A stretch of 8,110 bases of DNA from an uncultured Peptococcaceae bacterium. GTDB taxonomy: Bacteria; Bacillota; Dehalobacteriia; UBA7702. How positions within the stretch are numbered: position 1 is the stretch's first letter; each line of letters opens with the position of its first letter. This document shows, piece by piece, positions 1-6,300 of the stretch. The notes beneath the pieces were generated by a model. The model was not told the DNA's origin. It made no database searches and saw only the letters and a program-made list of their open reading frames with translations. The stretch is taken from NCBI GenBank assembly GCA_937919295.1, contig CALFRX010000337.1, positions 1-8,110 of the forward strand, written 5' to 3'. The position numbers were made by a program, and so were the translations under genes.

Positions 1-88
1 GCCGGTGTGGAAAATCCCACCTACGTTGCGTTACGGTGAGACCGTCGATCTTCCATTCCGCAACGTAGGTGGGATTTTCCACACCGGC
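1..88. repeat. Perfect 30-bp inverted repeat (fold-back) at window edge
   Basis: Positions 1-30 are the exact reverse complement of positions 59-88, with a 28-nt unpaired spacer (31-58); pairing stops at 31/58. The inner copy (59-88) is genuine ligA coding sequence, reading KAGVENPTYVAE on the minus strand across and just beyond it. The outer copy (1-30) follows the ligA codons for KIDGLTVT and replaces the conserved sequence expected next. A perfect palindrome inside a highly conserved essential gene, exactly at the window end, is best explained as a chimeric fold-back read or assembly artefact. A real transcript hairpin is much less likely because the ligase would be destroyed. The repeat may extend beyond position 1. 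Confidence 0.95.
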
Positions 89-379
89 TTTCAACAGCCG
101 CTGGTGGAAATCATTCAGTTCCCGGGCGGAAAAGGTATTGCTCAAGGAGAGCAGCGGCAAGGGATGCTCCACCGGGGCAAAACCGGCCACGGGGCGACCG
201 CCCACCCGCAGCGTGGGGCTGTCCTCCCGCTTCCATTGGGGATACTGCTCCTCCAGGGCTTCCAGCTCTTTGCTGGCGGCGTCGTAGGTAGCGTCACTGA
301 CCACGGGACGATCTTCTTCGTAATAGGCTTTATCCCACTGATTCAGCTTTTCCGTTAGCTCGTCGATTCTTTCTTTCAT
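31..379 (-). CDS. ligA: NAD-dependent DNA ligase LigA, N-terminal fragment
   Basis: LigA seals nicks in DNA during replication and repair, using NAD+ to adenylate a lysine. About 117 of the usual ~670 residues are present. The start ATG (379-377) follows the pcrA stop by one base (TGA C ATG), and a GGAG about 10 nt upstream lies inside the pcrA 3' end. Visible motifs are the NAD+-binding Ia region with AYYEEDRPVVSDATYD (about residues 18-33), then DSPTLRVGG (53-61), PLLSLSNTFS (75-84) and EWKIDGLTV (108-116), where K110 is the expected adenylated lysine of KxDG. After residue 117 the sequence runs into the inverted copy of its own upstream codons (positions 1-30), giving QRRWDFPHR, which is not LigA. 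The truncation is probably an artefact of the window edge, and the native gene should continue left. The family assignment is secure. Confidence 0.93.
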
Positions 380-380
380 G

Positions 381-2516
381 TCAAATCTTCTCCAGATTGG
401 CGTAAGCCAGCAAGAATTCTTTGATGCCGAGATCGGGAAAGGCCACTTTGGCCTTGCCGTTCTCATGATCGATAAAAACGATAACCCCTTCCCCGAATTT
501 GCAATGGTTGACCTTATCACCGAGGCTGAAACGGTCATACTCTTTGGGCTCAATGGTTTTGGCGGCGGCTTCCGTTGCTTTTTTTTCGGGAACCTTGATA
601 TTCATTTCCTCCAAAAAACGGGAAGGTTTGTTGTACATCGTCCGCCCCCACAAGGTACGGCGGTAGGCTCTGAGGATTTTCAATTTATCCATGGCCCGGG
701 TAACACCGACATAACAGAGACGCCGCTCTTCCTCAATTTCGCTTTCGTTCCCCGCTAAAATGGAACGGATGTGGGGAAAGATCGATTCCTCCATACCCAT
801 GAGAAAGACCACGGAAAATTCCAGCCCTTTGGCCATATGGATCGTCATCAGGGTCAGATAATCATCGTTTTCTTCCAAGTTATCCAGGTCGGAGCTTAAA
901 GAAATCGAAGCGAGAAAATCAGCAAGAGAACCGCCCTCCGCTTCAAAACGAGCGCTTTTATCGTAATCGGCAGTCACGGTCAGGAATTCTTCCATATTTT
1001 CTAACCGGGACATGTTCTCAATGTTATTTTCTTTTTCCAGCGCCGCTTTATACCCACTTTTTTGCCACAATTCAGCGGTGAGCTCCGTAACATTGCGGTT
1101 AAGCGCGAAAATACGCAGCTCACGAATGAGTTCCGTGAATACGCCGAGAGATTTTTTAGCCGCGGTCTTCATTTCTTCCAAACCGATATTTTCGTCAAGA
1201 ACGCGCCAGATGGAAACGGCGTGGGCCACACTGAGATCTTCCAGCTTTTCCACGGTGGTATCACCGATGCCGCGCCGGGGCTCGTTGATGATCCGCAGTA
1301 AACTGACGTTGTCATCGGGATTCATAATGACCCGCAAATAGGCCATGGTATCTTTGATTTCTTTTCTGTCGTAATACTTCTGACCGCCGAAAACTTTATA
1401 GGGGATCTTGTTCTTTTGCAGCATATCTTCAAGGATGCGGCTTTGGGCGTGGGTGCGGTAGAAAACCGCCATATCGCAATAGCGGTATTTTCCTCCTTCG
1501 GCGTAGCGCTTCACTTTATCCGCCACATAATGGGCCTCGGCCTTTTCATCGGGAAGCAGCGCCGCCTCGACGTCACCGACACCGGATTTATCAGAGTAGA
1601 GATCCTTTTCCAGACGGTTGCCGTTATGTTTGATCAAAGCATTGGCCACCCTCAAAATCCCCATGGTGGAACGGTAATTCTTTTCCAGACGGTATACCTG
1701 CGCCTTGGGATAATCATGATGAAAGTTCAGGATATTTTCGATTTTCGCGCCGCGAAAGGCGTAGATGCTCTGATCCGGGTCGCCAACGACGAACAGATTA
1801 CCCTCTTTCCCCGCCAAAAGCCGCAGGATACGGTATTGAGCTTCGTTGGTATCCTGGTATTCGTCGACGAGGATATAGGGAAAGCGCTCCCTGTAATCGC
1901 TTAACACCTCATGACAGGTACTGAAAAGCTCTACGACGTAAATCAGCAGATCGTCGAAGTCCAAAGCGTTGTTGGCTTTTTTTTGGGCTTCATACTTTTT
2001 GTAGATCGCGGCAATGGTTTCCTCGTCGGCGGTAAAAGCCGTCTCTTCGTAGGCTTCCGGAATCATTAGCTCGTTCTTGGCGTCGGAAATGGCACACAAA
2101 ACAGCAGCCGGCGTCAGACGTTCATCGACACCCTGCTGCTTCATAAGGCTCTTGATCAAGGAACGCTGATCGGCGGCGTCGTAGATGACAAAATCCGGCG
2201 AAATACCGATAGCCTCCCCTTCCATTCTTAAAATGCGCAGGCAAATCCGGTGAAACGTGCCCACCCAAAGACCATAGACATCGGTCTTGAGTAAATCAGC
2301 GAGGCGTGTTCCCATTTCCTTTGCCGCTTTATTGGTAAAGGTCAGCGCCATAATCTGCCGGGCCGAAACGCCTCTTTCATCCATGAGGTAAGCAATGCGA
2401 TTCGTCAAAACTCTCGTTTTGCCGGAACCGGCGCCGGCCACCACCAAAACGGGTCCGTCCTCCGCGGTGACCGCTTTTCTCTGCTCCTCGTTCAATCCTT
2501 CCAGATAATGCGCCAT
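381..2516 (-). CDS. pcrA: ATP-dependent DNA helicase PcrA (UvrD/Rep family, SF1A)
   Basis: A 711-residue 3'-5' DNA helicase acting in nucleotide excision repair, in clearing transcription and replication conflicts, and in rolling-circle plasmid replication. All SF1A motifs are visible in order: Q motif GLNEEQRKAV (7-16), Walker A AGAGSGKT (27-34, K33), motif Ia ALTFTNKAAKEM (57-68), Walker B LVDEYQDTN (216-224), motif III GDPDQSIYAFRGA (245-257), motif IV LEKNYRS (277-283), motif V TIHMAKGLEF (558-567) and motif VI EERRLCYVGVTRA (596-608). The C-terminal GDKVNHCKFGEGVIV (666-680) is the Tudor-like module that binds RNA polymerase in PcrA, and this together with the length favours PcrA over Rep. 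The start ATG is preceded by AAGGAG with 7 nt spacing. The gene begins 18 nt after purD and ends 1 nt before ligA, so it is very likely co-transcribed with both. No key residue is missing. Confidence 0.97.
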   Translation of the reverse strand: MAHYLEGLNEEQRKAVTAEDGPVLVVAGAGSGKTRVLTNRIAYLMDERGVSARQIMALTFTNKAAKEMGTRLADLLKTDVYGLWVGTFHRICLRILRMEGEAIGISPDFVIYDAADQRSLIKSLMKQQGVDERLTPAAVLCAISDAKNELMIPEAYEETAFTADEETIAAIYKKYEAQKKANNALDFDDLLIYVVELFSTCHEVLSDYRERFPYILVDEYQDTNEAQYRILRLLAGKEGNLFVVGDPDQSIYAFRGAKIENILNFHHDYPKAQVYRLEKNYRSTMGILRVANALIKHNGNRLEKDLYSDKSGVGDVEAALLPDEKAEAHYVADKVKRYAEGGKYRYCDMAVFYRTHAQSRILEDMLQKNKIPYKVFGGQKYYDRKEIKDTMAYLRVIMNPDDNVSLLRIINEPRRGIGDTTVEKLEDLSVAHAVSIWRVLDENIGLEEMKTAAKKSLGVFTELIRELRIFALNRNVTELTAELWQKSGYKAALEKENNIENMSRLENMEEFLTVTADYDKSARFEAEGGSLADFLASISLSSDLDNLEENDDYLTLMTIHMAKGLEFSVVFLMGMEESIFPHIRSILAGNESEIEEERRLCYVGVTRAMDKLKILRAYRRTLWGRTMYNKPSRFLEEMNIKVPEKKATEAAAKTIEPKEYDRFSLGDKVNHCKFGEGVIVFIDHENGKAKVAFPDLGIKEFLLAYANLEKI

Positions 2517-2534
2517 AAATAACTCCTTATTGTC

Positions 2535-3806
2535 TTACTTCAGATGCCGGAACGCTTTTTGTCCGATATCTTTACGGTAGTGACACCCTTTAAAATCAAT
2601 GGTTTCCACACGGCTATATGCCTTGGCGATGGCTGTTTTCAAATCTTGATCAAAGGCGGTAACCCCTAAAACGCGGCCGCCATCGGTGATGAACTGCTGA
2701 TTCTCTTTTTTCGTTCCGGCGTGGAACACGAAAGTGTTCGGCTGGTTTTCGTCTAAGCCCATGATAACATCGCCCTTCACCGGGGAAGCGGGATACCCCT
2801 TGGCACTCATCACCACACAGACGGCGTAACCGTCTTTCCAACGGATATCCGTTTCAGCAAGGGTGCCTTTGTTCACCGCTTCGGTCACGGTAATAATATC
2901 GCTGTCGAGGAGTGGGAGCACCGCCTGGGTTTCAGGATCACCAAAGCGGGCATTGAATTCCAGCACTTTAACGCCGCCTTCTCCCACCATCAGCCCCGCG
3001 TAGAGCACGCCCCGATAAGGTTTACCCTCTTTTTCCATGGCGGCAATAAGGGGTTTCATCACCTTTTCCATCGCTTCCGCCACGACTTTTGCCGAGCCCA
3101 CCGGCGCGGGAGCATATGCCCCCATGCCCCCGGTGTTGGGGCCCATATCATTATCGTCAATCCTTTTATGATCCTGAGATGGGAGCATCGGCACAACGGT
3201 TTTGCCGTCGGTAAAAGCCAAAAGGCTCAGTTCTTCCCCTTCGAGAAATTCTTCGATCACAATACGGCTGCCGCTTTCACCGAAGATCTTTTCTGCCATC
3301 ATACTCTTGACGGCCGCAACGGCAGTCGCCTGATCTTCGGCAATCACCACGCCCTTCCCTGCCGCCAGACCATCGGCTTTAACCACCGTAGGATAGGTCG
3401 CTGTTTGCAGATAGGAAAGAGCCTCCGCCATATCGGTAAAGACCTCATAATCGCCGGTGGGGATATTGTATTTCTTCATGATGTGCTTAGAAAAAGCCTT
3501 GGAGCCTTCCAGCTCCGCGGCGTCCTTTTCCGGCCCCAGCACCATGATATTTTCTTTGCGCAAAGCATCGGCAAGGCCGTTTAAAAGCGGCACTTCCGGG
3601 CCGATGAAGACCATTTCAATGTCATTTTCCCGGACAAAGGCAAGAATTTTTTCCGTATCCGTTACCGCAAGGGGTACGCATAGGGCCAGGGGGGCCATAC
3701 CGTCGCTGCCGGGAGCGGCGTAAAGTTTTGTGAGGCGGGGACTTTCCGCGATTTTCGCGGCGATGGCATGTTCTCTGCCGCCGCCGCCGATGACCATGAC
3801 GTTCAT
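2535..3806 (-). CDS. purD: Phosphoribosylamine-glycine ligase (GAR synthetase) PurD
   Basis: PurD catalyses the second step of de novo purine synthesis: phosphoribosylamine + glycine + ATP to glycinamide ribonucleotide. The 423 residues match the usual monofunctional length. The N-terminal domain opens with MVIGGGGREHAIA (4-16). The ATP-grasp domain shows GSKAFSKHIM (101-110), VVKADGLAAGKGVVI (141-155), IEEFLEGEELS (184-194), PNTGGMGAYAP (223-233) and the metal/ATP site LEFNARFGDPETQ (282-294). A C-terminal GARS domain follows to HLK. The start is supported by GGGAGG five bases upstream, which lies directly behind the purN stop (TAAGGGAGGAAAACATG). Only 11 nt separate it from purN, leaving no room for purH, which often sits here in related operons. 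The gene looks intact. Confidence 0.97.
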   Translation of the reverse strand: MNVMVIGGGGREHAIAAKIAESPRLTKLYAAPGSDGMAPLALCVPLAVTDTEKILAFVRENDIEMVFIGPEVPLLNGLADALRKENIMVLGPEKDAAELEGSKAFSKHIMKKYNIPTGDYEVFTDMAEALSYLQTATYPTVVKADGLAAGKGVVIAEDQATAVAAVKSMMAEKIFGESGSRIVIEEFLEGEELSLLAFTDGKTVVPMLPSQDHKRIDDNDMGPNTGGMGAYAPAPVGSAKVVAEAMEKVMKPLIAAMEKEGKPYRGVLYAGLMVGEGGVKVLEFNARFGDPETQAVLPLLDSDIITVTEAVNKGTLAETDIRWKDGYAVCVVMSAKGYPASPVKGDVIMGLDENQPNTFVFHAGTKKENQQFITDGGRVLGVTAFDQDLKTAIAKAYSRVETIDFKGCHYRKDIGQKAFRHLK

Positions 3807-3817
3807 GTTTTCCTCCC

Positions 3818-4372
3818 TTATTTTTCCGACAGCATCCGAACCACAGCGGGATAAAGCCGGTGTTCCTGCTCTAAAATGCGCTGGGATAAGGTTTCTTCGG
3901 TATCGCCGTCTTTTACTGCAACGGCGGCTTGGGCGATGATCTCACCGGTATCCATCTCTTCATCCACATAATGTACGGTGCAACCGGTGATTTTCACGCC
4001 GTATGCCAGCGCCTGGCGCTGAGCGTGGAGCCCCTTGAAAGAAGGCAGCAAAGAGGGGTGAATGTTGATGATTCTTTGGGGGAAAGCCGCCACAAACTCT
4101 TTGGGCACAATCCGCATATAACCCGCCAAAAGCACATAATCGGGAGCATAGGACCGAACGAGGTTTAAAAGCCATTCGTTGTACTCTCCCGATTGGGGAT
4201 TGCCGTAGATGGCTTCGATATCCGCCCCGCGGGCAATCTCCAACGCTTTCGCGTCAAAATGATCGGAAATCACGGCAACAATCCCGCCGTTGATCCCGCC
4301 GTTTTTGATTTCATTGAGAATCGCCTTAAAATTTGACCCCCGGCCACTGGCCAGCACGACAAATTTCTTCAT
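3818..4372 (-). CDS. purN: Phosphoribosylglycinamide formyltransferase PurN
   Basis: PurN transfers the formyl group of 10-formyl-tetrahydrofolate to GAR, giving FGAR (third step of IMP synthesis). At 184 residues it is close to the usual length for bacterial PurN. Visible motifs are the phosphate-binding loop ASGRGSNF (8-15), LAGYMRIVP (82-90), the active-site strand INIHPSLLPSFKGLHA (102-117) with N103 and H105, and GCTVHYVDEEMDTGEII (130-146) with D141. These correspond to the Asn/His/Asp catalytic set of the E. coli enzyme. The ATG overlaps the purM stop codon in an ATGA arrangement (4372-4369), implying translational coupling. Only a weak G-rich Shine-Dalgarno (GGGGG) is seen upstream, consistent with coupling. 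If purM is truly broken at 4708, this coupling would be lost unless ribosomes restart downstream. Confidence 0.96.
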   Translation of the reverse strand: MKKFVVLASGRGSNFKAILNEIKNGGINGGIVAVISDHFDAKALEIARGADIEAIYGNPQSGEYNEWLLNLVRSYAPDYVLLAGYMRIVPKEFVAAFPQRIINIHPSLLPSFKGLHAQRQALAYGVKITGCTVHYVDEEMDTGEIIAQAAVAVKDGDTEETLSQRILEQEHRLYPAVVRMLSEK

Positions 4373-5394
4373 ACGTTGACCCCCATGATTTCCGTTTTTC
4401 CTTCGCCCTTCTCCAAATAACCCACCTGCATAAAGCGGGGATCATCCTCCTGAATACGAAAGGCCGTAGCCTGGTCGCAGATGACGATGAAACCCAGCCC
4501 CATATTAAAGACGCGGTGCATTTCCAAAGGCGTCACACCGCCAACTTTTTGTAAATAGGAAAAGACCGCCGGCACCGGCCAGGCAACGTCGATCACGGCG
4601 TTGAGGTCGGGGTTAATACAACGGGGAATATTCTCAATCAGGCCGCCGCCGGTGATGTGGCTCATGGCTTTGATGTCGTATTTTTGCAGGAGGTCGAGTA
4701 GTCTGCTCTATGGTGCCGGTGTAGGGAATACGTCCCAACAGCGCCTTGAGCAGCCGAATTCTTCGATATAATCGTCAACAGAAAGCCCTGCCGTATCGAA
4801 AACGATCTTTCTGATCAGGGAAAATCCGTTGGAATGAACACCGCTGGAAGGCAGTGCCAGCATCACATCGCCCATTTCGGTGCGGCTGCCGTTGACGATC
4901 TTGCTTTTGTCGACGACGCCTACGGCAAAGCCGGCGATATCATATTCGTCCTCCGCGTAAAAATCGGGCATTTCCGCGGTTTCACCGCCGATCAGCGCCG
5001 CCTTGCTTTGACGGCAGCCCTCGGCCACGCCACTAACGATGGCGGCGATTTTTTGCGGCTGCAGTTTGCCGCAGGCCAAGTAATCAAGGAAAAACAGGGG
5101 AGTCGCCCCCTGCACCAAAATATCATTGACGCACATAGCCACAGCGTCGATACCGATGGTATCGTGCTTGTCCATGAGCATGGCGATTTTCAGTTTGGTA
5201 CCGACGCCGTCGGTGCCGGAGACGAGAACCGGTTCTGTACAGGCCTCTGTGTTCAGCTGAAAAAGGCCGCCGAAACCGCCGATGTCCGTAAGGACATTTT
5301 CGTTAAAGGTGGATTTGACATGTTTCTTCATGAGCTGAACGGCTTCGTTCCCCTTATCGATGTCAACACCGGCGTCTTTGTATGAAATTCCCAT
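4369..5394 (-). pseudogene. purM: Phosphoribosylformylglycinamidine cyclo-ligase (AIR synthetase) PurM, frame disrupted
   Basis: PurM closes the imidazole ring (FGAM + ATP to AIR). The start at 5394 (MGISYKDAGVDIDKG) is chosen because AAAGGAG lies four bases upstream and the sequence matches the PurM N-terminus; an in-frame ATG at 5478 would add 28 residues unlike PurM. Clear motifs are SGTDGVGTKLK (59-69), AVAMCVNDI (84-92), LIGGETAEMP (134-143) and SSGVHSNGFSLI (183-194). Homology stops after FGC at residue 215. Sixteen codons (4749-4702) then read as unrelated residues and include a TAG at 4710-4708 (codon 229). PurM sequence resumes in the same frame with LLDLLQKYDIKAM and HITGGGLIENIPR, and continues to the TGA at 4371-4369. 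Total codon length, 341 plus stop, is normal for the family, so the lesion is local. I cannot tell a true double-frameshift mutation from a sequencing or assembly error. Confidence 0.9.
4702..4749 (-). other. Scrambled 16-codon segment of purM with in-frame TAG
   Basis: In the PurM frame this stretch reads SRRCWDVFPTPAP, stop, SR, where the family normally has a sequence of the type LGEALLxPTxIYxxxV. Shifting by one base from 4750 gives LKALLGRIPYTGTIEQT (4750-4700), which resembles the PurM pattern (ALL, RI, TGTI) but lacks the PT pair. Recovering it needs one extra base near 4750 and removal of one base near 4702, so the two shifts cancel. The plus strand also holds GTGTAGGGAA at 4719-4728, a 10-base match to the Illumina adapter found at the right edge of the window; this may be chance. 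Confidence 0.75.
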
Positions 5395-5561
5395 ATTGCT
5401 CCTTTCGTCCGCCGCCGATCTGTTTGAAACACCGCGGTTTTCCAAAAAGCCCTGCCCGTTTAGGACGTTCCTGTCCACAGTGTGCCGGGTTTTTTCTCTG
5501 CTGCGCTGCCCAAGACGGATCGGCGTCTTAGGGAAAGTTTCCTTTGCGTATAGGCGTGAGC
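5395..5561. other. 167-nt non-coding gap between purC and purM
   Basis: This is the only sizeable intergenic gap in the window. The purM frame is open through much of it, but the peptide it would encode (for example RNVLNGQGFLENRG) matches no family I know and is not PurM-like. I see no PurF-like segment, no T-tract terminator and no convincing promoter. There is a weak 6-bp hairpin, AAGACG-gatcgg-CGTCTT, at 5512-5529 and a short palindrome ACCGCGGT at 5431-5438. In many related operons purF occupies this position, so the gap may be a leftover of its loss or relocation, but nothing in the bases proves that. Confidence 0.7.
5399..5405 (-). promoter_or_regulatory. Shine-Dalgarno site setting the purM start
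   Basis: On the minus strand AAAGGAG is followed by CAAT and the ATG at 5394. It identifies 5394 rather than the in-frame ATG at 5478 as the purM start, since the latter lacks PurM-like sequence behind it. Confidence 0.85.
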
Positions 5562-6275
5562 TTATTCACTCAAACGTTTCAAAATTTCCTGATAGGCGTC
5601 TTCCACATTGCCGAGGTCTCTTCTGAAACGGTCTTTGTCGAGTTTTTCGTTGGTTTCGGTATCCCAAAAGCGGCAGGTATCAGGGGAGATCTCATCGGAG
5701 AGCATGACTTCCCCGTGGAAGGTGCCGTATTCCAATTTGAAGTCGATGATCTTGATATTGCGTTGCAAAAGGTATGCTTTGAGGATCTCATTGACTTTCA
5801 AAGAGGTTTCGGCGACGAATTTCAGCTGTTCCGGCGTGGCCCACTCCATGGCGGCGATATGATAATCATTGATCATGGGATCGCCGAGTTCGTCGTTTTT
5901 ATAGCAGTATTCCAGCACCGTCTTCTTGAGGGGCGTGCCTTCGGGAAGACCCAATCGCTTGGCCAGGGAACCGGCGGCGACGTTGCGGACGATCACCTCC
6001 AGAGGTAAAATCGTATTCTTTTTGACCAGCTGTTCCGTTTGGGAAACTTTTTCGATGAAGTGATTTTTTACGCCGTTTTCTTTCAGCATCGTGAAGAAGA
6101 TACTGGAAATTTCGTTGTTCAGACGGCCTTTCCCCACAATGGTGCCTTTTTTCTTACCGTCAAAAGCAGTGGCGTCGTCTTTATATTCCACCCAGATCAC
6201 ATCGGGATCGCTGGTTAAAAACATTCTTTTTGCTTTGCCTTCGTAAAGCATTTCTTTTTTTTCTACGTTCATCAT
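5562..6275 (-). CDS. purC: Phosphoribosylaminoimidazole-succinocarboxamide synthase PurC
   Basis: PurC joins aspartate to CAIR with ATP, giving SAICAR. The 237 residues match the usual bacterial length. Visible motifs are MLYEGKAKRMF (9-19) at the N-terminal ATP-binding lobe, KKGTIVGKGRLNNEIS (42-57), LPLEVIVRNVAAGSLAKR (90-107), IIDFKLEYG (176-184) and the signature LSDEISPDTCRFWD (192-205) that binds substrate and metal. The gene starts 25 nt after purB with two adjacent ATG codons (6275 and 6272). Tandem AAGGAG copies upstream suit either start, and the first is used here. It ends with LSE and TAA. The next gene, purM, follows only after the long gap. No defects are seen. Confidence 0.97.
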   Translation of the reverse strand: MMNVEKKEMLYEGKAKRMFLTSDPDVIWVEYKDDATAFDGKKKGTIVGKGRLNNEISSIFFTMLKENGVKNHFIEKVSQTEQLVKKNTILPLEVIVRNVAAGSLAKRLGLPEGTPLKKTVLEYCYKNDELGDPMINDYHIAAMEWATPEQLKFVAETSLKVNEILKAYLLQRNIKIIDFKLEYGTFHGEVMLSDEISPDTCRFWDTETNEKLDKDRFRRDLGNVEDAYQEILKRLSE

Positions 6276-6281
6276 CTATTT

Positions 6282-6293
6282 CTCCTTCTCCTT
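6282..6293 (-). promoter_or_regulatory. Tandem Shine-Dalgarno (AAGGAGAAGGAG) of purC
   Basis: Two back-to-back AAGGAG copies end 6 nt before the first ATG (6275) and 9 nt before the second (6272) on the minus strand. Either ATG is well served, so the exact purC N-terminus (MMNVE or MNVE) is uncertain by one residue. Confidence 0.8.
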
Positions 6294-6300
6294 CTTAAAC

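Noticed and set aside
5..358. 117-codon open frame on the plus strand starting in the inverted repeat
   Set aside because: It is antisense to ligA, and its start codon lies in the fold-back artefact.
4708..4710. Programmed readthrough or recoding of the purM TAG
   Set aside because: The residues around the TAG are also not PurM-like, so simple readthrough would not rebuild the protein, and no recoding element is visible.
4702..4753. Small inversion between GAGCAG/CTGCTC copies as the cause of the purM lesion
   Set aside because: Re-inverting the segment still gives a TAG in the PurM frame and does not restore PurM-like residues.
4834..5385. 183-codon open frame on the plus strand
   Set aside because: It is antisense to the well-conserved part of purM; the opening comes from the codon composition of the sense gene.
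5395..5478. N-terminal extension of PurM to an upstream ATG at 5478
   Set aside because: The 28 extra residues are not PurM-like, and a strong AAAGGAG supports the start at 5394.
5512..5529. Hairpin AAGACG/CGTCTT as a terminator or riboswitch in the purC-purM gap
   Set aside because: The stem is only 6 bp, there is no T-tract, and no conserved purine-riboswitch features are visible.
5544..6008. 154-codon open frame on the plus strand
   Set aside because: It lies antisense to purC and the purC-purM gap, with no family resemblance.
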